A stretch of 11,395 bases of DNA from Bacteroidota bacterium (GCA_018969565.1 JAGWYC010000040.1:1-11395), one strand, 5' to 3'. Counted from the stretch's first letter, positions 1-6,380 are shown. Made by a program: numbers and translations. The notes: generated by a model not told the origin, from the sequence alone.

Positions 1-111
1 GGAGATAGCAACCTTGTGCGTGTAGCGACCCAGGTATTCGATTACCTGTTGCGGTCCGCCGAACGGTTGTTTGGCGAACACCACCCAGCGCTCTTTCTGA
101 TCAACAATCTG
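1..111 (-). pseudogene. IS91-family (Y2) transposase remnant, partial
   Basis: Read on the minus strand from 111 to 1, this frame encodes about 37 residues including WVVFAKQPFGG and EYLGRYTHKVAIS. These match the conserved WVVYAK-PFGG and YLGRYTH-(R/K)-VAIS blocks of IS91-type transposases, from memory of the family. These enzymes move single-stranded DNA by rolling-circle transposition. The frame runs out of the left window edge, so the C-terminal part is not visible. Directly upstream is an in-frame TGA (112-114) and further up an in-frame TAG (169-171). The 18 codons between these stops show no motif I recognise, and the next gene starts at 189 on the other strand. The N-terminal half is therefore missing and the copy is very probably dead. 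What remains could be an end of an old insertion or recombination scar. Family assignment is fairly sure; how much lies outside the window is unknown. Confidence 0.72.
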
Positions 112-176
112 TCAGGTGGGGTCAATATCGCCGGAATATACATTAAATAATTCCTCCCAGGTACACCACTATACCC

Positions 177-184
177 TAACTTCG
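177..184 (+). promoter_or_regulatory. Candidate -7 promoter element
   Basis: TAACTTCG fits the Bacteroidota -7 consensus TAnnTTTG except for one T to C change. It lies only 4 nt before the ATG at 189, so transcription would begin at or next to the start codon. I see no convincing TTG at the -33 position, which lowers confidence. Confidence 0.38.
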
Positions 185-188
185 CTGT

Positions 189-656
189 ATGCGCTTCTTT
201 TTCAGCTTGATATGCTTCGCGGCTGTTTCGCTGCAGGCCCAGACCGACCCGGATTGTTACGTATCCAAAGAGTTTTTGATTGCGGGCTCGCATACCGATT
301 ATCCTTCCGCTCTGAAACAGGCCAGAAAGGTGGCTACCGCAGCCGGCTATAAGCTGGATTTGCGCGGGTTGAAGCCGGCTAAAGGCACAGGGTTGAGTTT
401 TGCTGACTCTGTCTGCAACGAAGAGTTTGGTGATGCACCTTGTTATGTGGCCCGTGGTCGTTACGATGACGGTGTGTACGTGAGCATTGAGTATTCGTCT
501 GCCTACGAGGGTTTCAGGCCGGGTTATTACATCGTGGTGGCCGCTTCCGGTGATGTTGGAAATTCAGTTATTGCCCCGGCATTGGTCAAAGTGCGGCGCA
601 GCGTGCCTTCTGCTTATGTGAAGAAGAGCAAGGTGTATATGTGCTGCATGCACTGA
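189..656 (+). CDS. Small secreted cysteine-containing protein, function unknown
   Basis: A 155-residue protein with a clear Sec signal peptide: positive N-terminus, hydrophobic core FFFSLICFAAVSL, and probable cleavage after QAQ at residue 18. The mature part (about 137 residues) has five cysteines: C23, C76, C85 and the pair C152-C153 near the C-terminus (KVYMCCMH). In the periplasm or outside the cell these could form disulfides. Two stretches (about 28-60 with FLIAGSHTDYPSALKQA, and 112-140 with GYYIVVAAS) have a strand-then-helix look reminiscent of SPOR-like folds, but this is only an impression. I do not recognise the family. The ATG at 189 is chosen because it gives an intact signal peptide. 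It is the only gene on the plus strand and converges with the serine hydrolase gene, leaving 18 nt between their stops. It lies next to a transposase remnant, so its neighbourhood may have been rearranged. An overlapping frame (116-352) is a shadow. Confidence 0.75.
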   Translation: MRFFFSLICFAAVSLQAQTDPDCYVSKEFLIAGSHTDYPSALKQARKVATAAGYKLDLRGLKPAKGTGLSFADSVCNEEFGDAPCYVARGRYDDGVYVSIEYSSAYEGFRPGYYIVVAASGDVGNSVIAPALVKVRRSVPSAYVKKSKVYMCCMH

Positions 657-674
657 GTACACTTCGGGCGGCCA

Positions 675-1832
675 TCAGCGCAGCATGGCATCGGTGATGT
701 CGCGCTCGAAGTCGCGGAATACCTGCCGTAAATCGCTTTCCCCATTGGTGCCGTAGTTCACAAAGAAGGTCATGATGGCGCGGCGCTCCGGAAACCAGAA
801 CAGGTTGGCGCTGTAGCCCAAATCCCTGCCGGTATGCCCTACGCCGTAAGTCTGCATCTTAGTGAACTTCTTGATGGCACCTACGCCCGTGAAGAAGTCT
901 TCGTCTTCCTGAACCCACTGCAGCATCTCATCCAGTGAAGCCTGACTCAACAGGGTCTTCTCGGCGAATAAGGCGCGGTGGAAGCGGTGCAGGTCATACA
1001 CATTGCTGAACACGCCTCCGTAGCCATTGCCGCTGCCGGTGGTCAGGTTGCTCACATTGCTCAGTCCCCCGTTGCTGTGCAGGTCGAAATAACCTTGTGC
1101 TGCGGAAGAAGGAATCTCGTCGTGTCCTTGGTAATAGGTGCTGTTCATGCCCAGCGGTTGCCAGATCATGTTGCGCAACATTTCGGCATGACTGCGGCCG
1201 GTGGCCTTCTCCAGACAAAGAATCACCAAAACTGTGTTGGTATTGCTGTAATAGGCTTTGTAGGTATCCAGCGGATAGCCCGGCTTGTCATAGGCGAAGG
1301 GCAGCAGATCTTCCGGAGTCCAGCGCTTAATCGGGTTGTTGAGCACCGCCAGGTAATAATCAGAATTAGTAATCAGGTCGTAGATGCCGGTGGTATGGTT
1401 CATACACTGCCTGATGCTTTTGCCTTCGGCTTTATCGAGGCGTTTCAGGATGTCGGCAGAGATGTATTTAGAAATGGGGTCATCAAGGTCGAGCACACCC
1501 TGCTCCTGCAACTTAAACGCAAGCACGCCCACCATGTGCTTGGTGATGCTGGCTGCTTTGGAACTATGGCAGGGGCTGAAGCGGATGCGCTTGCCGAGGT
1601 CTGCGTATCCAGCCGCATCCGTATAGGTGCCGTTGGAATCCTGCACCAGCAGTGAGATTCCGGGCAGGCCCAGCTTCACGTATTTGTCTATAATCTGACG
1701 GAACTCCGCGGCGCGTTTATGGTTCTGCGGAAGGCTGTCGCCACAGGTCACTTCCGTGCTGTGTACAATTTCAGCGCGTTTGCAGGATGCTGTAAACAGC
1801 AGCAGTGCCGCAATCATCAGGGTGCTTCTCAT
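675..1832 (-). CDS. Serine hydrolase, beta-lactamase class C/PBP4* family lipoprotein
   Basis: A 385-residue serine hydrolase of the beta-lactamase superfamily (Pfam Beta-lactamase, PF00144). All three active-site signatures are present: S95-I-T-K98 (SxxK, nucleophile and general base), Y195-S-N197 (YxN) and H333-T-G335 (the KTG-type motif, here HTG as in many esterase-like members). The N-terminus reads MRSTLMIAALLLFTASC, a lipoprotein signal peptide with the lipidated cysteine at C17, so the enzyme is probably anchored in a membrane and faces the periplasm or surface. The family includes D-alanyl-D-alanine carboxypeptidases, D-aminopeptidases, esterases and class C beta-lactamases. The substrate cannot be told from the sequence, and calling it a resistance enzyme would be unjustified. 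Its ATG overlaps the stop of the upstream beta-barrel gene by 4 nt (ATGA at 1832-1829), implying translational coupling. Family assignment is firm, substrate is open. Confidence 0.93.
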   Translation of the reverse strand: MRSTLMIAALLLFTASCKRAEIVHSTEVTCGDSLPQNHKRAAEFRQIIDKYVKLGLPGISLLVQDSNGTYTDAAGYADLGKRIRFSPCHSSKAASITKHMVGVLAFKLQEQGVLDLDDPISKYISADILKRLDKAEGKSIRQCMNHTTGIYDLITNSDYYLAVLNNPIKRWTPEDLLPFAYDKPGYPLDTYKAYYSNTNTVLVILCLEKATGRSHAEMLRNMIWQPLGMNSTYYQGHDEIPSSAAQGYFDLHSNGGLSNVSNLTTGSGNGYGGVFSNVYDLHRFHRALFAEKTLLSQASLDEMLQWVQEDEDFFTGVGAIKKFTKMQTYGVGHTGRDLGYSANLFWFPERRAIMTFFVNYGTNGESDLRQVFRDFERDITDAMLR

Positions 1833-2449
1833 GACTTGCCTCCTTTCTTCAGGGGCCAGGGCGCGGAGATGCCCAGCATCAGGGCGTTGGAGGGCAGCAA
1901 GGGTACATAGCTTCCCGCAAAAGGCGCCTGCAAGAAGGTGCGGAGTCGCAGTTCCAGTCGTAAGCCGTCTGGTGCATCCTTTTTGAGTGCCCGCGAAACC
2001 CCGAAGCCCAGACCGGCCAGGAACTGCGGTCTTCCTGCTGCGGGCGATACCAAGTCCCAGCCGCCGTCTTTGTTCTTCACAAACTGCTCGTAGTCCGGAA
2101 ACGCATGCAGGTAGCCCAAACCCAGCCCGGCGCGGATTTTCCAGGTCGAACCTGCGTTGTATTGGTATTCACCCCAACCGTACAGGCGCAACGCAGTCTG
2201 AAAAAACCGGTGGTAGTTTAAGCCCGCATTGGCGCTGAGCACCCAGCGGTGCCGCTCTTTGTTGCCGAATGCCCTTTCAGCGAATACGTCCAGTCCCGGA
2301 TGGAACTGCGAATACGCCGTCGCCGGAATGCCACTTACCGGAAAGGAAACTGCCTGGTTGGACGCGAGGATGCCTGCGCGTTGTATCTGCGCCCTCAGGG
2401 TGCCTGCCGACAACAGGCTGCATAGGATGATGGCTGGAGTTTTAAGCAT
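1829..2449 (-). CDS. Outer-membrane beta-barrel-like protein
   Basis: A 206-residue exported protein. Residues 1-20 form a signal peptide (LKTPAIILCSLLSAGTLRA) with cleavage before Q21. The mature chain has alternating polar/hydrophobic strands rich in Gly, Tyr and Trp, for example RWVLSANAGLNYH (69-80), LRLYGWGEYQYN (88-98), WKIRAGLGLGYLHAF (103-117), PQFLAGLGFGVSRAL (141-155) and LRLELRLRTFLQ (163-174). This is the pattern of a small 8-strand-type outer-membrane barrel. It does not end in the classic aromatic residue (it ends KKGGKS), so a periplasmic beta protein is an alternative. It is the first gene of a two-gene unit with the serine hydrolase, overlapping it by 4 nt, and could serve as an envelope partner for that lipoprotein. 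It has its own candidate promoter at 2460-2486, at the edge of the repeat array. No specific family recognised. Confidence 0.8.
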   Translation of the reverse strand: MLKTPAIILCSLLSAGTLRAQIQRAGILASNQAVSFPVSGIPATAYSQFHPGLDVFAERAFGNKERHRWVLSANAGLNYHRFFQTALRLYGWGEYQYNAGSTWKIRAGLGLGYLHAFPDYEQFVKNKDGGWDLVSPAAGRPQFLAGLGFGVSRALKKDAPDGLRLELRLRTFLQAPFAGSYVPLLPSNALMLGISAPWPLKKGGKS

Positions 2450-2459
2450 GGTTTTTAGT

Positions 2460-2486
2460 GCAAGATAGTGAAGTAGACCCTGTCAA
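2460..2486 (-). promoter_or_regulatory. Candidate promoter of the beta-barrel/hydrolase pair
   Basis: On the minus strand a TTGACA (2486-2481) is followed 13 nt later by TATCTTGC (2467-2460), close to the Bacteroidota -7 element, and then 10 nt later by the ATG at 2449. Counted from TTG to TATC the gap is 16 nt, slightly short for the usual -33/-7 spacing. The TTGACA exists only because of the junction between two 19-bp tandem copies. Confidence 0.35.
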
Positions 2487-2504
2487 GTGAAGTAGACCCT
2501 GTCA
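2467..2504. repeat. Perfect 19-bp tandem duplication
   Basis: AGTGAAGTAGACCCTGTCA occurs twice head to tail with no mismatch (2467-2485 and 2486-2504). The second copy ends in the first CATGGTGAGC-type unit of the larger array. The duplication sits where the -33 region of the downstream gene's promoter would be, and its perfect identity suggests it is recent or under constraint. Confidence 0.95.
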
Positions 2505-2536
2505 TGGTGAGCCGCGTCGAACCAGCGTGTATTTCC

Positions 2537-2615
2537 TGTCATGGTGAGCTTCATTACCTGCCATGGTGAGCTTCATTACCTGTCATGGTGAGCTTCATTA
2601 CCTGTCATGGTGAGC
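2537..2615. repeat. 22-bp tandem repeat, about 3.6 copies
   Basis: The core TGTCATGGTGAGC plus the spacer TTCATTACC repeats at 2537, 2559 and 2581, with a core-only copy at 2603. The second copy has one T to C change in its core. Exact 22-bp spacing with constant spacers rules out a CRISPR array. It is the left half of the inverted array. Confidence 0.93.
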
Positions 2616-2654
2616 TCCGTCGAACCAGCGTGTATATTTCCTTTCATGGTGCTT

Positions 2655-2715
2655 GCCCCCACTAGATTGCGCAGCAAGACACCGTGGGGGTGGGGGAACG
2701 TGTGGACCACCCCCA
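2655..2715. other. G/C-rich centre with two competing hairpins
   Basis: At the centre of the inverted array, GTGGGGG (2684-2690) can pair with CCCCCAC upstream (2656-2662, 7 bp). Alternatively the overlapping TGGGGGTGG (2685-2693) can pair perfectly with CCACCCCCA downstream (2707-2715, 9 bp, 13-nt loop). The two structures exclude each other. A short TTGC/GCAA stem (2667-2670 with 2674-2677) lies in the first loop. Whether it is transcribed or functional is not shown by the sequence. Confidence 0.5.
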
Positions 2716-2728
2716 ATGGTTCGACGTG

Positions 2729-2787
2729 GCTCACCATGGCAGACTTTATATGCTCACCATGACAGACTTTATATGCTCACCATGACA
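2729..2787. repeat. 23-bp tandem repeat, 2.6 copies, inverted relative to 2537-2615
   Basis: GCTCACCATGACA followed by GACTTTATAT repeats at 2729 (one base different in the core), 2752 and 2775 with 23-bp spacing. The core is the reverse complement of the left-hand tandem core, while the 10-bp spacer is unrelated to the left-hand spacer. The two arms therefore share the core but were amplified separately. Confidence 0.92.
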
Positions 2788-2901
2788 GACTTATCCGCAC
2801 CATGACAAACTTTTTGCTCATTATGTTACTAAGGGTGGTTCGACGTGGCTCACCATGACAGACTTATACGCACCATGACAAACCGCACCATGACAGACCT
2901 C

Positions 2902-3921
2902 CTATGACAACGATTCCATCCACATCTCCTCGCCTTTCAACATCAGCGGGGAAGGAAAATTCTCTTCAAATAAGGCGCCGGTGCCCAGGCCCTGATGCAG
3001 GGGATTGTCATGGTTTCCGCACCATTGCGCAATGGCACTGAGGCCGATATTGCTTTCCAGGGCGGAGGTGGCCCACCAGCCTGTATGGTATTTACGTGCC
3101 TCCCGGATCCAGGCATCGGCCACGGAAAAACCGCCGATGAGTGTAGGTTTGAATACCAGAAATGCCGGGCGTATTTCCTTCAGGATGCGCGTTGCATCCC
3201 GCTCCGGGTCTAAACCAATCAGGCTTTCGTCCAGGGCCACAGGAACCTGTGATTTTGCGCACACTTCCGCCATTAGCTCATCCGCGCCAGCCGCTACAGG
3301 TTGTTCAATGCTGTGCAGGCTGAAGCGCGACAGGTCACGGAGTTTTTCGAAGGCATCATCGGCATTCCAGGCGCCGTTGGCATCCACGCGCAGTTCCAGC
3401 TTGAAGGGGCTGTATCGGCGGCGCAGGTCTTCAAGAAGCCTGCATTCTTCATCAAAATCCAGTGCGCCCACCTTGAGTTTCACGCAGCGAAATCCTGCTT
3501 CTGCCTTGGCGCAGGCCGCCTCATACATGGAAGCGCGGTCTGCCATCCACACCAATCCGTTGATGCGTATGCCGGCATTGCCTTCAGTAAAACTATTGCG
3601 AAACAGCAGTCCCTCTGCGCCGGTATTCAGTTGCAGGCTCAGGCATTCCAAGGCAAATTGCAGGGACGGGAGCGTTTGGCGGTAATCGTAGCTGCGCGAC
3701 AGCAGTTCCGCCCGGAGTCGGTCGGTATCCTGCAGCGTTTCTTCAAGCAGCGTCGTGTTGTCTATGCTCAGGTATGGCAGGGGCGCGCATTCTGCGCGGT
3801 AGCATGGGCCATTCTCGGTGCGCAGTTCCAGCAGCCACAGTTCCCGGGTCTGGTAGGCGCCCTTGCTGGTGGCGGCGGGCTTCAGGAAGCGCAGGCTGTG
3901 CTTATGAACCTTCAGTATCAT
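2902..3921 (-). CDS. menC: o-Succinylbenzoate synthase, MenC
   Basis: A 339-residue member of the enolase superfamily (mandelate-racemase-like branch). MenC dehydrates SHCHC to o-succinylbenzoate in menaquinone synthesis, in the cytoplasm. The catalytic barrel is complete: K148-L-K150 (KxK, with K150 as acid/base), metal ligands D180 (RVDAN), E206 (SIEQP) and D231 (LDES), and K258 in FKPTLIGG as the second catalytic lysine. The stretch SALESNIGLSAIAQW (286-300) is typical of the o-succinylbenzoate synthase branch and unlike dipeptide epimerases. Residues 1-120 form the capping domain. Length is normal. It lies 6 nt downstream of menA, so the two are almost certainly co-transcribed, and this context supports the menaquinone role. 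Members of the superfamily can be promiscuous (N-succinylamino-acid racemase), but I would not favour that here. The last codons (TTG TCA TAG) overlap a degenerate copy of the adjacent repeat core. Confidence 0.93.
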   Translation of the reverse strand: MILKVHKHSLRFLKPAATSKGAYQTRELWLLELRTENGPCYRAECAPLPYLSIDNTTLLEETLQDTDRLRAELLSRSYDYRQTLPSLQFALECLSLQLNTGAEGLLFRNSFTEGNAGIRINGLVWMADRASMYEAACAKAEAGFRCVKLKVGALDFDEECRLLEDLRRRYSPFKLELRVDANGAWNADDAFEKLRDLSRFSLHSIEQPVAAGADELMAEVCAKSQVPVALDESLIGLDPERDATRILKEIRPAFLVFKPTLIGGFSVADAWIREARKYHTGWWATSALESNIGLSAIAQWCGNHDNPLHQGLGTGALFEENFPSPLMLKGEEMWMESLS

Positions 3922-3927
3922 GGCTGT

Positions 3928-4824
3928 TTACACCAGATGGCGCCAAACCCCGATGATGAGGATCATGGCGAAGATGCTCAGGCTGAGAAACTTCAGCTCC
4001 TTGTTGTAGTCCATGCGGGCATCCTGCGCAATGCGGAAATAGCGCCACAGGTGCAAGAAGCCGAGCAGGTATATCAGGATGGCGGGAATGAGGAACAAGC
4101 GGCCATAATCGAGCAGGATGGGCACACACAAGGCGCTGCATCCGCCCAGCACCAGCAGCAACTGATAACGACGGGCTCCGGCAAATCCCAGACGCGCGGC
4201 CATGGTTTGCTTATTGCTCAGGGTATCTCCTACCAGGTCGCGGGTATTGTTCACATGCAGCACGGCGGCAGCCAGCAGTCCCATGCCCAATGCACAGAAA
4301 GCCACATGGGTATTCAGAGTTTGGGTATGCAGGAAATAAGTTCCGTTTACGGCAAACAATCCGAAGAACAGTACCACGGCCAGGTCGCCAAGTCCGTAGT
4401 AGCCATAGGCGTGTTTCCCGGTGGTATAGCGCACCGCCGCCCAGATGGAAGCGATGCCTGAAGCCAGCAGGATGCTCAGTTGCGTTGCATTCAGGTGTTC
4501 CGCCAGTGAGAGGGTGATACAGCCGGAAGTAAAGCTGATCAGGGACAACAACATGAGGGCCGTTTTCATGGTTTCCGGACGAATGTCGCCGGTGGTCAGC
4601 ATGCGGTCGGCGCGGCCTGCGCTGCGGTCGGTGCCTTTCTTAAAGTCGCCGTAGTCGTTGGCGTAGTTGCTCAGCACCTGCAGCAACACGGCGGTAAGCA
4701 GGGCCATCACGGCAAGTACAGGATTCATGTGCGGCAGGGCCAGGAAGCTGCCCAGCAATACGCCGGAAACAGCTAAGGGAAGGGTGCGCAGCCGCGCGGC
4801 TTTGATCCAGGGGGTGAAGCTCAT
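3928..4824 (-). CDS. menA: 1,4-Dihydroxy-2-naphthoate polyprenyltransferase, MenA
   Basis: A 298-residue integral membrane UbiA-type prenyltransferase. MenA joins 1,4-dihydroxy-2-naphthoate to a polyprenyl diphosphate, releasing CO2 and pyrophosphate, to give demethylmenaquinone. Both Asp-rich Mg-diphosphate sites are present: N53-YANDYGD60 followed by KKGTD (first), and N192-NTRDLVGD200 with NKQTMAARLG (second). Several hydrophobic segments follow, for example 14-31, 36-53, 88-106, 147-165, 222-238, 243-260 and 278-293. The frame is open up to 4911, but the start is placed at the ATG at 4824. From there the protein begins MSFTPWIKAARLRTLPL, the family's usual N-terminus, and the ATG overlaps the TGA of the upstream oxidoreductase gene (ATGA). 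The extra 29 residues of the longer frame are merely the antisense-like overlap with that gene. menC follows after 6 nt. Assignment is secure. Confidence 0.94.
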   Translation of the reverse strand: MSFTPWIKAARLRTLPLAVSGVLLGSFLALPHMNPVLAVMALLTAVLLQVLSNYANDYGDFKKGTDRSAGRADRMLTTGDIRPETMKTALMLLSLISFTSGCITLSLAEHLNATQLSILLASGIASIWAAVRYTTGKHAYGYYGLGDLAVVLFFGLFAVNGTYFLHTQTLNTHVAFCALGMGLLAAAVLHVNNTRDLVGDTLSNKQTMAARLGFAGARRYQLLLVLGGCSALCVPILLDYGRLFLIPAILIYLLGFLHLWRYFRIAQDARMDYNKELKFLSLSIFAMILIIGVWRHLV

Positions 4825-6359
4825 TTTGTTTCGTGGTATTCCATTTCGGTGTTGATGGCCCAAAGCCCTGATTTGTCTTTGATGCCGGCAATGATATTGT
4901 CCACGGCACACATGGCGGTAAGCATGCTGTGGTCGCTGTTGTTGTATTTGTGCATGCCGTTCCGCCCGATGGGATACAGGTTCTGAAAACTGTCCAGATA
5001 GGTACGCACCGTCTCAAAACGCGCATAGGCGCCGGTATAGGCGGGATAGGTTTTCTTCATCCGCACCACGGTGCCGTCCAGTACATCCTTTCGGTCAATG
5101 ATGCCAATTTGCTCCAGTTCTGTGGCGGCGAATTCTTTCATAGATGCATCATCCATATTCCAGAGTTCATCGCCTTCCTGACAGAAGTATTCCAATCCCA
5201 GCCAGACGGTTTCCGGGTCTTTCACCAGCCAGGGACTCCAGTTGTTGAATACCTGCAAACGCCCCAGGCGCACATCGCGTTCCTGTATATAGACCCAGTT
5301 GTCGGGGATGGCGCCGGTTTTCAGTTTCTTCAACAGCAAACCCACGGTGATAAAGTCGCGGTATGGCAATGCTGAAGAGGTTTCGCGTACTTCGGCAGGC
5401 ACCTCAAAGCGCATGCCTTCCACCAGGTCTTTTACCGGCATGGTGGAGAACACGTAATCGGCTTCAAAGGCACATTCCTCACCATCCGCATTCAACGCGT
5501 ACACCGTATTCAGGAAATCGGGTTCAAGCCGGCCCAGGCCGCACACGGTATGCTTCATTAGAATGCTGCCGCCGCGACGGCGTATTTCATCGGCTACATG
5601 TTCCCACAGTTGTCCCGGACCGAATTTGGGGTAGAGGAAGCGTTCAATCAGCGATGTTTCAGTCCCTTTTTGGCTGATGTCTCTGCGCGGGGGCTTCAGG
5701 GCGTGGGCGATGGCCTTGCTGATGCTCAGCCCCTTGATGCGCTGGGCGCCCCATTCCTTGGATATCTGGTTACAGTGAAAACCCCAGACCTTTTCGGTGT
5801 AATCCTTAAAGAAGGTGAGGTAGAGTTCTTTTCCGAAGCGGTTGATGAAGAAGTCTTCAAGGCTTACTTCCGGCTTCACCGGAAACAGTCGGTAACGCAG
5901 GTAGCTGCTTCCGATGCGCAGCATCCTCCAAAGGCCCAGATTCCTCATGGTTTCAGGGCTCAGGCTGATGGGATAACGGAAGAACTTCCGCAGAAAATAA
6001 ATACGCGACACCCGTTTGCGCACCAGCATCACGCGGTCTTCCGTATCGGGGTTGGCGCTGCCTGTGCTGATGTGTGTCTGTTGTCCGTGGTAGAAAATAT
6101 CGGCTTCGCCGGAAGCGGTTTTCTCTACGGGCATTTGCTGCATCCACCACTGCATCACGCGGTCACTCTTGCTGAAGAAGCGATGTCCGCCGATGTCCAT
6201 GCGGTTGCCCTTGTAGTTTACGGTTTGTGATATTCCGCCGATGCTGTCAGATGCTTCCAGCACCACGGGCACGATGTCGGTGCGCGCCAGCAATTCATAG
6301 GCTGCGGTTAACCCTGCAGGTCCTGCGCCGATGATGATGGCTGTTTTGCGGTCCGACAC
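4821..6359 (-). CDS. FAD-dependent oxidoreductase, amine oxidase/UDP-galactopyranose mutase-like
   Basis: A 512-residue flavoprotein. The N-terminus has the dinucleotide-binding fold IIIGAGPAGLTAAYELL (GxGxxG at G11, G13, G16), an acidic residue ending the second strand (LEAS), and GGISQTVNYKGNRMDIGGHRFFSK (41-64), the flavin-contacting pattern of amine oxidase and protoporphyrinogen-oxidase-like enzymes. DYTEKVWG (186-193) and FGPGQLWEHVADEI (246-259) resemble the NAD(P)/FAD-dependent oxidoreductases related to UDP-galactopyranose mutase. The C-terminal FAD motif YPIGRNGMHKYNNSDHS lies at 462-478. No substrate can be inferred. The start codon is GTG (6359-6357), 21 nt after the stop of the SDR gene, and the first conserved residues follow at once, so no earlier start is needed. 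The gene overlaps menA by 4 nt. Its placement suggests a role with quinones, other prenyl lipids or glycans, but this is inference from context only. Confidence 0.85.
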   Translation of the reverse strand: MSDRKTAIIIGAGPAGLTAAYELLARTDIVPVVLEASDSIGGISQTVNYKGNRMDIGGHRFFSKSDRVMQWWMQQMPVEKTASGEADIFYHGQQTHISTGSANPDTEDRVMLVRKRVSRIYFLRKFFRYPISLSPETMRNLGLWRMLRIGSSYLRYRLFPVKPEVSLEDFFINRFGKELYLTFFKDYTEKVWGFHCNQISKEWGAQRIKGLSISKAIAHALKPPRRDISQKGTETSLIERFLYPKFGPGQLWEHVADEIRRRGGSILMKHTVCGLGRLEPDFLNTVYALNADGEECAFEADYVFSTMPVKDLVEGMRFEVPAEVRETSSALPYRDFITVGLLLKKLKTGAIPDNWVYIQERDVRLGRLQVFNNWSPWLVKDPETVWLGLEYFCQEGDELWNMDDASMKEFAATELEQIGIIDRKDVLDGTVVRMKKTYPAYTGAYARFETVRTYLDSFQNLYPIGRNGMHKYNNSDHSMLTAMCAVDNIIAGIKDKSGLWAINTEMEYHETK

Positions 6360-6380
6360 GTGAATGGAAATTCCGGTTGT

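Larger units (their letters stand above)
2503..2909. repeat. REP-like inverted repeat array
   Basis: This interval, between menC and the beta-barrel gene, has no credible gene. It is built of short units around a core TGTCATGGTGAGC on the left (2500, 2537, 2559, 2581, 2603, partial at 2642). The complementary core GCTCACCATGACA or shortened forms of it occurs on the right (2729, 2752, 2775, 2797, 2816 degenerate, 2848, 2870, 2885). A longer 22-bp unit (CATGGTGAGC, two variable bases, CGTCGAACCA) appears twice forward (2503-2524, 2606-2627) and twice inverted (2717-2738, 2836-2857). The inverted copies are identical to each other and differ from the forward ones at 1 or 2 positions. Units of this kind recall REP/BIME palindromes dispersed between genes. 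The array reaches into the last codons of menC. Two exact 18-bp direct copies of a spacer (CGTCGAACCAGCGTGTAT at 2515 and 2618) show it grew partly by duplication. Confidence 0.85.

Noticed and set aside
978..1655. 225-residue open frame on the plus strand
   Set aside because: It lies wholly antisense to the serine hydrolase, whose catalytic motifs are intact. It has low-complexity composition and no recognisable domain.
675..1832. Antibiotic-resistance beta-lactamase
   Set aside because: The SxxK/YxN/HTG set is shared by peptidases and esterases. The HTG motif and lipoprotein signal do not indicate drug hydrolysis.
2684..2715. G-quadruplex in the G-rich centre
   Set aside because: Only two long G-runs are adjacent, so a four-tract quadruplex would need two-base tracts. 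Ordinary hairpins explain the sequence better.
2537..2787. CRISPR-like regular spacing of short repeats
   Set aside because: The period is only 22-23 bp, the spacers are constant rather than unique, the two halves are inverted, and no cas gene is in the window.
3301..4461. 386-residue open frame on the plus strand
   Set aside because: It is antisense across both menC and menA, is rich in Gln/Ala/His as expected from complementing their codons, and shows no motif.
4825..4911. 29-residue N-terminal extension of MenA
   Set aside because: It overlaps the C-terminal coding part of the oxidoreductase gene in another frame, and MenA homologues begin at the equivalent of the ATG at 4824.
5598..6230. 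210-residue open frame on the plus strand
   Set aside because: It is antisense to the FAD oxidoreductase, whose reading frame carries clear FAD motifs.
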